Positions 1 to 7,110 of a stretch of DNA of 64,000 nucleotides are shown one piece after another. The translations under genes were made by a program, and so were the position numbers. Numbering within the stretch: position 1 is the stretch's first letter; the number at the start of each line of letters is the position of its first letter. Under the pieces are notes generated by a model that searched no databases, was not told the origin of the DNA, and saw nothing but the letters and a program-made list of their open reading frames with translations. The DNA comes from Parasphingorhabdus litoris DSM 22379 (GTDB taxonomy: Bacteria; Pseudomonadota; Alphaproteobacteria; Sphingomonadales; Sphingomonadaceae): positions 1,922,001-1,986,000 of the forward strand of contig NZ_CP086727.1 of the NCBI RefSeq assembly GCF_020906275.1, in the 5' to 3' direction.

Positions 1-247
1 CATCTGGTGGGGGAAGGACGACACCGCTTGATGTCTCAAATTTCCAAGACCCAATGCTCTTCGGTATCAGCTTTTCAAAATCGTCCTTCTTAATGACGGG
101 AAAAACCACTTGCGGTGTCCGTGCATAAGCCAGTCCCGCAGCCAAACAAAAGGCTCCGCCCAATATCAAATGCCTCCGGTTCACTAGAGGTGAATTCAAG
201 ACGCCTTCGTCCTGATTTTCATCATTTGTTGAAGCGTCAACAGTCAT
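1..247 (-). CDS. epsI: EpsI family exosortase-associated protein (3' part missing)
   Basis: Only the N-terminal 82 codons lie in the window; the gene runs off base 1. The frame opens at ATG 247-245, overlapping the stop of the upstream exosortase gene in an ATGA junction, so the two are co-transcribed and probably translationally coupled. A polar N-terminus of about 26 residues is followed by a hydrophobic signal/anchor (LILGGAFCLAAGLAYA), then text typical of EpsI proteins (VVFPVIKKDDFEKLIP and SIGSWKFETSSG). EpsI proteins accompany exosortases and are tied to exopolysaccharide export or protein sorting; their exact biochemical role is unsettled. Family assignment rests on the conserved start and on the partner gene. 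Confidence 0.85.
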   Translation of the reverse strand, partial: MTVDASTNDENQDEGVLNSPLVNRRHLILGGAFCLAAGLAYARTPQVVFPVIKKDDFEKLIPKSIGSWKFETSSGVVLPPPD

Positions 248-1122
248 GCCGCTACTCCCTTATTCTGGAACCGGCGCCAAATGGGCTCGAGGACACTGTC
301 GATAGCGAAGATCGTCAGAACAGCGATCATAAACATAGTGATCCCAGCGAAATTGTGCATGAACCCTTGGGCCGCCGCTTCACCAGAATGATAAGTTAAC
401 AAGATCAATATCAATACCCTGATGAAATTCGCAATTATTGCCACCGGAATAATCATGGTACTTAAAAGTACCGCGTAACGCCAATCTGCCTGATGTCGAA
501 CGTAGATGTAAAACAGAGAGATTGCCGATAACGAGACGAGAGAGTTAAGCCCTGAGCAAGCGGCTGCGACAAGCAGTTGATATTGCCCAATTTGAATCAT
601 CACACCAGCCCCGCCAATCGGATATCCCAGCGCATGAAGAAATCCGATGGCCGCCTGAGAAATCAAAATTTTCAACGGCTGCGTGATAAGCGCGATAAGG
701 GTGTCCGGCGGCGGAAAAACGAACAACATGTAGAATAGCGGAAACCACATTAGCTTCATGGCCTTCATACCAACCAGGCTATACAGCGCGATCAGCACCA
801 AGCTATACATGAGGTATCCCTCAATCTCCACAATCTGGGTAACTCGCGCAAACAAGAAAAGCGGCAAACATATTGTTGCGAGCAGAACGACAGGCAATGT
901 CGGTGCAGGTTCCATATCAGGCTTCGCAACCAACCACCGGCGGCGCAGCAGCCACAAACCGGTGAACAGAACAATTGGCCCATGAGCTCCGGTTTCCTGT
1001 GACCAACTTTCTTGGGATACAAACATCATTGTGGGCACAATGATCGCCACAAGTCCTATCGCCAGCAAGATACTGGATAGATTCATTGAAGGTAGGGAAA
1101 AATTCGCTGCTCTACTGGTCAT
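244..1122 (-). CDS. xrtV: Exosortase, probably the V type
   Basis: A 292-residue multi-pass membrane protein with about eight hydrophobic helices. The exosortase catalytic residues are visible: Cys189 in AAACSGLNSL, Arg235 in NFIRVLILI and His256 in GFMHNFAG. Exosortases are inner-membrane transpeptidases that recognise C-terminal PEP-CTERM tails; two such substrates lie at 4.4 and 5.4 kb. The start may be codon 1 or Met13, since neither has a strong ribosome-binding site. It is followed by epsI with an ATGA overlap. The V subtype is inferred from the alphaproteobacterial context and the EpsI partner; the exosortase assignment itself is firm. Confidence 0.88.
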   Translation of the reverse strand: MTSRAANFSLPSMNLSSILLAIGLVAIIVPTMMFVSQESWSQETGAHGPIVLFTGLWLLRRRWLVAKPDMEPAPTLPVVLLATICLPLFLFARVTQIVEIEGYLMYSLVLIALYSLVGMKAMKLMWFPLFYMLFVFPPPDTLIALITQPLKILISQAAIGFLHALGYPIGGAGVMIQIGQYQLLVAAACSGLNSLVSLSAISLFYIYVRHQADWRYAVLLSTMIIPVAIIANFIRVLILILLTYHSGEAAAQGFMHNFAGITMFMIAVLTIFAIDSVLEPIWRRFQNKGVAA

Positions 1123-1536
1123 ACTATTCTATCTCTGCCGCAATTGCCGGAGCAACATCAAAATGATATCCGACAACCTTGCATCTTTATGTACAGCCCG
1201 GTTCTTAGCAACGCATGTCATAACAACTTTTGAGCCATGGGGAAGGGCTTATACTTTCTTGTGAATGATGGCCGTATCATATTCAATCACCTCTTGCCAG
1301 AAATACGAATGCCTGAAATCGGTTTGTCGGCATCTGTACTAATTCGATACATTTTCAGTCAATTTTGTTTATTTGCTGACCTGTTCACAGCGGTGATATG
1401 ATTATATAAGAATTTACGATTTTCTTCACAAAAAATGACTGCATCAAGCTTGTTTTGATGTTAACCGAGTGTATTGGGTCGCTTCAAGTTTATGGTAAAG
1501 GTTAGCCGCGATTCATATCGCCAATAGTAAGAACCA
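1123..1536. other. Divergent intergenic region, exosortase / cell wall hydrolase
   Basis: These 414 bases must hold the promoters for both divergent genes. They are AT-rich, with a small hairpin (CATCAA at 1442-1447, TTGATG at 1455-1460). I see no convincing gene; a 30-codon open frame just upstream of the exosortase start has no Shine-Dalgarno or family signal. No promoter can be assigned with confidence. Confidence 0.4.
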
Positions 1537-2604
1537 ATGAATTTATCCGAAGCAGATAAAAACCCTCGAAAACGGGAGAAATATGCCCTGACTTGGCGGG
1601 GGCGCTTCAGGACATGGATATTGTTCGTCGTTCTTTTCTGTCTAATACCGCTGACTGGTCTTCTGCTATCAGGAACATCACTGTTCGAGCGAGACGAAAT
1701 TTCGGCGAAAAACAGTGTTTCTGTCGATCTTGGTCCACCGAACGGAAATGCGGTATCTCAATTGCCTGGATTGCCGACCACAGTCCCGGACATATCTGAC
1801 GAGTTAAATCTGGAACTCAGCGCAGAAGATGCAGTGAAACTCAATAATGCTGTGCCAGATTCAAAAGAGAAAATTATACCGGCACGCCCGTTTGTTGTTC
1901 CAGCAACCGTCAGTTCGCAGTTATCCCGGAATACCGCTATTAACTGTCTTACATCGGCCATCTACTATGAAGCAGCAAGTGAGGCCGAGCGCGGTCAACG
2001 CGCCGTCGCACAAGTTGTTTTAAACCGTGTACGTCATCCCGCTTATCCCAACAATATCTGCGGCGTAGTATTTCAGGGATCAGAGCGTTCAACCGGTTGT
2101 CAATTTACGTTTACCTGTGATGGGTCACTTGCACGAACACCTGTTCCTTCCATCTGGAATAGAGCGCAAAAATATGCAGCCGAAGCGATCGCTGGTACAG
2201 TCGAAGAAAGCGTCGGCACAGCGACGCACTACCATACAGTCTGGATTGTTCCCTATTGGGCAAAAAGTCTCGATAAAGTTAAAACTGTTGGCTCACATAT
2301 TTTCTATCGTTGGTCTGGCTATTGGGGCAAACGTCAGGCGTTTTCTCAGCGCTATGCTGGCGAAGATCTCGCGGATATCAATGGCACAGAAGGAGTAATT
2401 GATGACGTGATGGATTTTGCAGACAATGAACCTTCGTCCGAAGAGACGCCCGACTTGATACCAGAAATTGACCCTATTCTAACCCCAAAATTTGAAGCTG
2501 GCCCAAGCACTATCGCGCCGCCAAACGAGACGATTATTGCTGCGGACGGCAATGACAGCTCACTCGCTGCTGACGAAAACAGAGGAACTTTGATTTTAGA
2601 ATAG
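1537..2604 (+). CDS. Membrane-anchored cell wall hydrolase (SleB/Hydrolase_2 type)
   Basis: A 355-residue protein. A basic cytoplasmic N-terminus precedes one transmembrane helix at about residues 27-47 (WILFVVLFCLIPLTGLLLSG), then a linker of about 85 residues. The SleB-like domain (about 130-245) begins with NCLTSAIYYEAASEAERGQR, including the YYE motif with its probable catalytic Glu, and continues with VAQVVLNRVRHPAYP and the Cys-containing CGVVFQGSE, CQFTFTCDG. An acidic, Pro-rich tail follows. The family cleaves peptidoglycan glycan strands (lytic transglycosylase-like), here presumably in the periplasm. It stands alone, with a terminator just downstream. The true substrate is unknown. 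Confidence 0.85.
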   Translation: MNLSEADKNPRKREKYALTWRGRFRTWILFVVLFCLIPLTGLLLSGTSLFERDEISAKNSVSVDLGPPNGNAVSQLPGLPTTVPDISDELNLELSAEDAVKLNNAVPDSKEKIIPARPFVVPATVSSQLSRNTAINCLTSAIYYEAASEAERGQRAVAQVVLNRVRHPAYPNNICGVVFQGSERSTGCQFTFTCDGSLARTPVPSIWNRAQKYAAEAIAGTVEESVGTATHYHTVWIVPYWAKSLDKVKTVGSHIFYRWSGYWGKRQAFSQRYAGEDLADINGTEGVIDDVMDFADNEPSSEETPDLIPEIDPILTPKFEAGPSTIAPPNETIIAADGNDSSLAADENRGTLILE

Positions 2605-2624
2605 GTAAAACAAATAGGAAAAAC

Positions 2625-2655
2625 AAAAGGCCAGCTATCCGCCTTTTTCGTTTTG
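2625..2655 (+). terminator. Rho-independent terminator after the cell wall hydrolase
   Basis: Perfect 7-bp stem AAAAGGC (2625-2631) / GCCTTTT (2641-2647) with a 9-base loop and T-rich trailing sequence, 21 bases past the stop codon. Confidence 0.7.
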
Positions 2656-2767
2656 CAGGGTTGGCTCCTTGTTGGGACGATTGTTTCAACTTCTGTAAAA
2701 ACTCTCAAAAACCCTAGACTCATCGAACCGGTGGAGATATTCCGCTGGTTCACAAGAGTGCGTAGCT

Positions 2768-3745
2768 ATGTCAGAGACAACGAAAAATCGACTTCTTGCC
2801 GCAATACGTGGCAATATTCTGCCGATAGCTGTTGCTTTTTCGCTGTTCGTTTTCCTGTTCCTCTTGCCTCAATCCGTATTTTATCGCGGGCTGATTTCTG
2901 TTTTGGCAGAATGGCAATTCAATTGGTTCGGCAACTACCTTCCAATTCTCACTGTAATCTTGCCAGTCTTGTTGCTGACAGTCCTCTTTGTGCTCATCCT
3001 TTGGTTGATATTTCGCGTTAGAGGTAAAGAGAAAGATCAAGAAGAGCTATCGCTAGCAGAGCAAGGAAAGCATGCTTTAAGAAAAGCACGCCTCGCGATG
3101 CTCAGTTTTTTCGTCCTTGCGGCATTTTCTCTTATTGCTGCCGTAGTTACGCTCGGTCTCATGATGACTTTGCCAAGCGAGGATGGCCCCGTTCAAAAGA
3201 TCAACGTCGGTAGCCTTCCTTTTGCCGAACCCAAGGAGGGTAAGGCAGAGCTCAATGGTACGCTTGATTGGCAAAAACTTGCGACGATTAAGCGGAACCT
3301 CGTTTTCGCAAACCAGCGCACATATTTTGTTCCAATTGTTAGCCGGATAGCTGATCGAAAATCGACGCGTTATTTTGTGCAGGTATTTCGGCCAGAATTC
3401 GTTTTACCGAGAAACCAAATGCCGGGCAGGACTCCCGAGCGTGAACATCTTTTGGAACAAGGATTGATTACTCCGACCAAAGATGGCCCTGGCGGGTCCG
3501 TCAATGGAGTTTTGCGGCAAGATGGTTTGCCGGATGAAATTGTTTTGCTTTACGAAAAAGCAGGCTTGAACGTCCATCCTGATCACTATGTTCTCTATCG
3601 CGATACAGCCGACATGCGCTGGCCATATTGGGGAGCAGCATGGGCCTTTTTCATATTTGCACTTTGCGCTGCTGTGATTGGCCTTTACCAAAAACGCCAG
3701 CATAAGCGCCTTAACGACGGTATAAACGAACCGTTACATACTTAA
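2768..3745 (+). CDS. Unrecognised four-helix membrane protein
   Basis: I do not recognise a family. The 325 residues contain hydrophobic helices at about 15-38, 56-82, 108-133 and 285-308, and a soluble segment of about 145 residues between helices 3 and 4. With the positive-inside rule (basic segments after helix 2 and helix 4) this segment would face the periplasm. The tail is short and basic (YQKRQHKRL). There is no strong ribosome-binding site before ATG 2768. It sits between a cell wall hydrolase and a retropepsin on the same strand, which suggests an envelope role but does not prove one. Confidence 0.7.
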   Translation: MSETTKNRLLAAIRGNILPIAVAFSLFVFLFLLPQSVFYRGLISVLAEWQFNWFGNYLPILTVILPVLLLTVLFVLILWLIFRVRGKEKDQEELSLAEQGKHALRKARLAMLSFFVLAAFSLIAAVVTLGLMMTLPSEDGPVQKINVGSLPFAEPKEGKAELNGTLDWQKLATIKRNLVFANQRTYFVPIVSRIADRKSTRYFVQVFRPEFVLPRNQMPGRTPEREHLLEQGLITPTKDGPGGSVNGVLRQDGLPDEIVLLYEKAGLNVHPDHYVLYRDTADMRWPYWGAAWAFFIFALCAAVIGLYQKRQHKRLNDGINEPLHT

Positions 3746-3804
3746 TGGCCTGTTTACCCTCTTACTGAAGGGTTCTCAAACTGCCCGTTGTCTAAAACGC
3801 ATGG

Positions 3805-4341
3805 ATGTTTTTGCAACCCATCCATTTGATTATGAGCGGCTTCACGCTCCTCGGGGCAATGGTGGCCGCGCTACAGGTATCGTTTTTTTCAGCGATACCC
3901 TCGGAATCGGCGATGACGGCGTCTTTGGAAAATGTGGCAGAAACTATTGAGCTTGCACCGGCTGGAAAAGAAAAGCCTGCAGCGAAATATCTCGTGAACA
4001 GATCGCGCGATGGACTTTTCTATGTCGATGGACAGATCAACGATGTTCCGATCAAATTTGCAGTGGACACCGGCGCATCTGTTGTTGTTCTCAACGCTGC
4101 TGATGCAACGAGAGTCGGTTTAACACCTAAACAGACAGCAACACACCGCATTCGGACGGCTGGCGGTTATAGCGATATGAGATGGTCGCATGCAGATAAA
4201 CTGTCCGTAGCGGGCAAAAAACTTGGACAGATTGAAATTGCAGTCATGGAGGGAGGACCAAAAACCTCCCTGTTGGGCCTCAGTGCATTGTCGCGCTTTG
4301 AAACGCTGACAATCAAAAAGGATCAGCTGATTATTGAGTGA
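3805..4341 (+). CDS. Retropepsin-like aspartic protease, membrane anchored (TIGR02281 type)
   Basis: 178 residues: a hydrophobic N-terminal anchor (about 9-30), a linker, then a single retropepsin-like domain with the catalytic motif FAVDTGASVVVL (Asp88) and the conserved LLGLSALSRFETLTI near the end. Retropepsin monomers carry one catalytic Asp and normally act as dimers. Starts at 3801 (other frame) and ATG 3832 are nearby; 3805 and 3832 share the frame, and neither has a clear Shine-Dalgarno. A paralogue with the same layout lies at 20327-20947. Substrate unknown. It converges on the PEP-CTERM gene 15 bases away. Confidence 0.82.
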   Translation: MFLQPIHLIMSGFTLLGAMVAALQVSFFSAIPSESAMTASLENVAETIELAPAGKEKPAAKYLVNRSRDGLFYVDGQINDVPIKFAVDTGASVVVLNAADATRVGLTPKQTATHRIRTAGGYSDMRWSHADKLSVAGKKLGQIEIAVMEGGPKTSLLGLSALSRFETLTIKKDQLIIE

Positions 4342-4356
4342 ACTTCTGCGAGAGAG

Positions 4357-5025
4357 TTAGGCAGGAACAACTTTCCGTCTACGTCTACGCAGCACCGCAC
4401 CGATCATTGCAAAACCTGAGATAAACATTGCCCAAGTCATCGGTTCAGGCACCGGTGACATGATCGGCGGATCGTTCACTGGAGGTTCTGGAGCAGGGGG
4501 ATCAACCACAGGATCTGGGTCGTTCACTGTCCCTGGATTGCCTCCACCAGAACCACCTCCAATACCGCCGGGCGTTCTTGGACTGTTGCGCGACGCAGGC
4601 CCATTGATACTAGGCCCCGGATTTAAAATGCTACCGGGAACTGTTTGTGCTTCCGCCAGTTCGGTTGGCAGATCGGCAAATTCGGGAACAGCAGCGGCCG
4701 GGCTATTTCCACCGCCTGTCTGTGGGACAAGATCTCGCGGATCAGACGGAATGAAGCGCGATCTCAATCTACGCTCCGGGTCAGTATTGCGAGAATTTAT
4801 CAAGCGATTCAACAAATCATCCGCCCCACCAATTGAGAGATAGGTGACGGGAAGCTCCTCAGTTACCGCTGTAAAGACAAGTGGTGTATCGCTCTCTGGC
4901 ACCCACATAGCGCGGTCATTGTGCGGGAAAAGCGATGCCAAGCCTATGGCAGCTCCAAAGACCACGATCGCCGCTCGACGACGACGATTGGCGGACGCAA
5001 TCAATCCGTACAGATTATCTGACAA
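4357..5025 (-). CDS. PEP-CTERM sorting domain protein, Pro/Gly-rich
   Basis: The last 31 residues form a complete PEP-CTERM signal: VPEPMTWAMF, a hydrophobic helix with GFAMIG, then RRRRRK. The middle is low-complexity, rich in Gly, Pro, Asp and Asn (for example GGIGGGSGGGNPG), and looks unstructured. An N-terminal anchor follows a basic stretch (RRRRAAIVVFGAAIGLAS). I place the start at TTG 5025-5023 because GGGGA lies 8 bases upstream and it puts the signal sequence close to the N-terminus; the frame stays open to TTG 5112. It is expected to be cleaved at the PEP motif by the exosortase and exported. No ligand or enzyme domain is visible. Confidence 0.75.
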   Translation of the reverse strand: MSDNLYGLIASANRRRRAAIVVFGAAIGLASLFPHNDRAMWVPESDTPLVFTAVTEELPVTYLSIGGADDLLNRLINSRNTDPERRLRSRFIPSDPRDLVPQTGGGNSPAAAVPEFADLPTELAEAQTVPGSILNPGPSINGPASRNSPRTPGGIGGGSGGGNPGTVNDPDPVVDPPAPEPPVNDPPIMSPVPEPMTWAMFISGFAMIGAVLRRRRRKVVPA

Positions 5026-5292
5026 AATCTTATTCCCCGATGTGACCTTGAGAAGGCTTTTGGTTGTTAACCCATCTTTAACTAGACGAATTTGCCAAAT
5101 TTGCAACGCCAATTACCAATTTCCGGGCAGAAAAATGTACTTTCTTGTAAAATCAAAATTGTCGGCATTTTTAAGAACCTACCTGTCCCAAGTGAGGCTA
5201 TAAATACTATGTTCTCTGCCTTCTTGAGCTCAACCGATTACTTTGTTGCGCAACCAAAACAGAGTTATTTCTTCTCTGTTGGGATAATCTGC

Positions 5293-5309
5293 TGTCCCAT
5301 AACTGGACA
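5293..5309. promoter_or_regulatory. Candidate operator dyad TGTCC-N7-GGACA
   Basis: TGTCC (5293-5297) and GGACA (5305-5309) with a 7-base spacer, in the shared upstream region of the two PEP-CTERM genes. The regulator is unknown; this is a position-based guess. Confidence 0.3.
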
Positions 5310-5405
5310 CATCTCTAGAATCGACGAACAGATACCCAAAAAGGTAAACAAAAGGTTTACGAATCGAAGTGAAATAGCTAACTGACGGTCGAGGTCGTGT
5401 TTTTC

Positions 5406-5427
5406 ACCAAGCAACAGAACGCTTGGT
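5406..5427 (+). promoter_or_regulatory. Leader hairpin upstream of PEP-CTERM gene
   Basis: Perfect 7-bp stem ACCAAGC (5406-5412) / GCTTGGT (5421-5427) with an 8-base loop. It lies just upstream of the alternative ATG 5431 and would occlude initiation there, leaving AAGG (5436-5439) free for the ATG at 5449. Confidence 0.35.
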
Positions 5428-5448
5428 CCAATGTTAAGGTTCAGTTTT

Positions 5449-6105
5449 ATGTCGCTAAAAAATTTCGCAAAAGCAGCAGGACTAGGCGCATTACTTTGCT
5501 CTACGTCCGCTAATGCAGCTATCGTTCTTTCATATGCCCCCGGCGACGCGGTTTATAGTGGTGTTGCTCCGGTCATAGACTTTGACACCCCAACCCCTGA
5601 GTTTACGGGTGCTATCGTATCCGGAACTGTTTCAGGTGAGTTCACCGAGCCTCTCGGCGCATCAGGTAACTACGGCGCGGTTGGCCCATTGTTAGGCAGC
5701 CCTGAAACGCTTGATTTGAGCGGCATTCCTGGCGATTTGGCAGCCATTAGCTTCATTTGGGGTTCTGTAGATTTCAACAACGTTCTGAACGTTCTCGATG
5801 CAAGCGACAGCGTCATCTTTTCGTTGACCGGTAAGCAGCTTCTAGATTTTGGCGCTCCTGGTGGTTTGCCATATACAACAGAAGAGCTCAATCCGATTGT
5901 AACGCTTAGCTTCACCGATGGTGACCTGGGTTCTGCGAAAAAACTGCAATTTTCATCAGAAAAGAACTCATTCGAATTTGATAACTTTGCTGTAAACGCT
6001 GTTCCTGAACCAGCCACATGGGCGTTCATGATCTTTGGCTTTGGAGCAATTGGCACAGCGATGCGCCGCCGTCGTTCGAGCAAAGTTGCTCTTGCGCCAG
6101 CTTAA
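5449..6105 (+). CDS. PEP-CTERM sorting domain protein
   Basis: 218 residues from ATG 5449, chosen because AAGG lies 9 bases upstream; an in-frame ATG at 5431 has no ribosome-binding site. A cleavable signal peptide (NFAKAAGLGALLCSTSANA) is followed by about 160 residues of a beta-rich-looking, acidic secreted domain without recognised motifs. The final 34 residues are a textbook PEP-CTERM tail: VPEPATWAF, GFGAIGTA, RRRRSSK. Exosortase processing is expected. A strong terminator follows 22 bases after the stop. Homologues of this type are secreted, often associated with exopolysaccharide; the molecular function is unknown. Confidence 0.88.
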   Translation: MSLKNFAKAAGLGALLCSTSANAAIVLSYAPGDAVYSGVAPVIDFDTPTPEFTGAIVSGTVSGEFTEPLGASGNYGAVGPLLGSPETLDLSGIPGDLAAISFIWGSVDFNNVLNVLDASDSVIFSLTGKQLLDFGAPGGLPYTTEELNPIVTLSFTDGDLGSAKKLQFSSEKNSFEFDNFAVNAVPEPATWAFMIFGFGAIGTAMRRRRSSKVALAPA

Positions 6106-6126
6106 GTAAATCAAATTGGAAATTAC

Positions 6127-6161
6127 AAAAGGGCCGGTCCGAAGGGGTCGGCCCTTTTTTA
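6127..6161 (+). terminator. Rho-independent terminator after PEP-CTERM gene
   Basis: Perfect 10-bp stem AAAAGGGCCG (6127-6136) / CGGCCCTTTT (6149-6158), 12-base loop, followed by TT. Strong. Confidence 0.88.
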
Positions 6162-6286
6162 TGATCTGGTTGGGCGACTGGAGCTACCCCTTTAAATTTA
6201 CTCCAATTCTGATTTCTTCTGGAATTTTCATGCATTAACGATTGGGAAACCAGTTTCGGGGCAATCTCCTTTTCGGAGGCCCACAT

Positions 6287-6571
6287 ATGCATGCACGAAA
6301 AATCCGATATGACGATAGTTTCATTGCTGAGAAAGAAACGAAAAATGTCAAAGACGGTGCGAACGTAGCTTCTGTAAATGGATCGTCGACTCAATATACA
6401 GCATCGCCAGCACGGCAATTGCAACAGCAGCTGGAAGCACAATATGTCGATCATGCTGAAGCTCAACCGTTTGAAAAATATAGCGGCTTGTCCAGTATCT
6501 CGATAATAGTTGCAAGCAGCCTATTTATGTGGGGCGGGCTTATAGCTTTGGGCCTCTACATCGCTCGCTAA
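6287..6571 (+). CDS. Small C-tail-anchored membrane protein, family unknown
   Basis: 94 residues from ATG 6287, selected because GGAGG (6275-6279) sits 7 bases upstream; the frame is open further 5' but without a start signal. A polar N-terminal 65 residues, Gln-rich in the middle (ARQLQQQLEAQY), lead to one C-terminal helix (SISIIVASSLFMWGGLIALG) ending in YIAR. This is a bitopic protein with almost no second-side domain. It is followed 250 bases later by another tiny membrane protein and then the glycosylphosphotransferase gene, so a role in exopolysaccharide control or assembly is possible but unproven. Confidence 0.7.
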   Translation: MHARKIRYDDSFIAEKETKNVKDGANVASVNGSSTQYTASPARQLQQQLEAQYVDHAEAQPFEKYSGLSSISIIVASSLFMWGGLIALGLYIAR

Positions 6572-6818
6572 ATGACTATTGTCTGCCAATCGCAATCTGC
6601 AATTTTCCCAACCTATTTTTACTCAAGTCATGAATTGTTGGAAAAATTTGCAAAATCTATTTGCATATACCTGCAACTTTGATCAATATGGTTGCTATAG
6701 GGGTTGTTTAGTTGCCTTTAACCCCTTTGATTAGACCGGTTCTTCAGCCGATATAAGACGCAAAAATGCGGATATAGGCAAATGTTGCACCGGCTTTTTA
6801 GCGAGGGGTCGTGCAAAT

Positions 6819-6983
6819 ATGGCAGTTTCAATTCATACGGATGATCACAACACTGTTGATCAAAAATTCGCTATCATCAGTGAGACAAAAGCGGAGAAGC
6901 TCCTCGGAGCTCTTTCTCGTTATGTCGGCTATTTGGGGCTTCTGGCCGCTTTGGCAGCACTAATATGGCTAATTTTTCTATAA
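6819..6983 (+). CDS. 54-residue single-helix membrane protein
   Basis: ATG 6819 to TAA 6981-6983. GAGGGG (6803-6808) lies 10 bases upstream. The first 33 residues are polar (with ETKAEKLLG); the last 17 form a transmembrane helix (YLGLLAALAALIWLIFL) that ends the protein. Layout resembles the 94-residue neighbour at 6287-6571: polar head, helix, no tail. No family recognised. The ribosome-binding site falls in the loop of the TTGCAC/GTGCAA inverted repeat, so translation could be structure-sensitive. Coding status rests on the signal, the helix and the position. Confidence 0.6.
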   Translation: MAVSIHTDDHNTVDQKFAIISETKAEKLLGALSRYVGYLGLLAALAALIWLIFL

Positions 6984-6986
6984 AAA

Positions 6987-7012
6987 CCTGCAATAGATCA
7001 TAGGGTTGCAGG
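6987..7012 (+). terminator. Hairpin after the 54-residue gene, possible weak terminator
   Basis: CCTGCAA (6987-6993) / TTGCAGG (7006-7012), 12-base loop, beginning 4 bases after the TAA. Only ATTT follows, so termination would be weak; it may instead be part of the TTGCA motif cluster. Confidence 0.35.
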
Positions 7013-7110
7013 ATTTAGGTTAACAAATCATTAGTTTGTGGCCTTACGGCGCTTTTTGCTCTATCGAATAACTGGGTTGCACGGTTATGCGATGATATAT
7101 GGTGCGTTAG

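Larger units (their letters stand above)
5026..5448. other. Divergent control region between two PEP-CTERM genes
   Basis: A 423-base region, AT-rich in the middle, separating two divergently transcribed PEP-CTERM genes. It holds a TGTCC-N7-GGACA dyad (5293-5309), a GTAAAC-N5-GTTTAC dyad (5344-5360) and a hairpin at 5406-5427. No additional gene was seen. Short dyads are expected by chance at this length; their value is their position. Confidence 0.45.
6598..7081. repeat. Cluster of TTGCA/TGCAA motifs
   Basis: Nine TTGCA or TGCAA sites start at 6598, 6648, 6661, 6672, 6785, 6812, 6989, 7006 and 7077. About one would be expected in 484 bases at this composition (hand estimate). Several pair as inverted repeats: 6661-6676 (6-base spacer), TTGCAC/GTGCAA at 6785-6816, and CCTGCAA/TTGCAGG at 6987-7012. 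They flank the 54-residue gene and precede the glycosylphosphotransferase. Confidence 0.6.

Noticed and set aside
1128..1219. 30-codon open frame just upstream of the exosortase start
   Set aside because: No ribosome-binding site, no helix or signal, no support for coding.
4460..4843. Open frame of 127 codons, plus strand, Gly/Ser/Pro-rich
   Set aside because: Antisense of the Pro/Gly-rich PEP-CTERM gene; composition explains the lack of stops.
5344..5360. GTAAAC-N5-GTTTAC dyad
   Set aside because: Recorded within the control-region entry only; chance level is high and no regulator is indicated.
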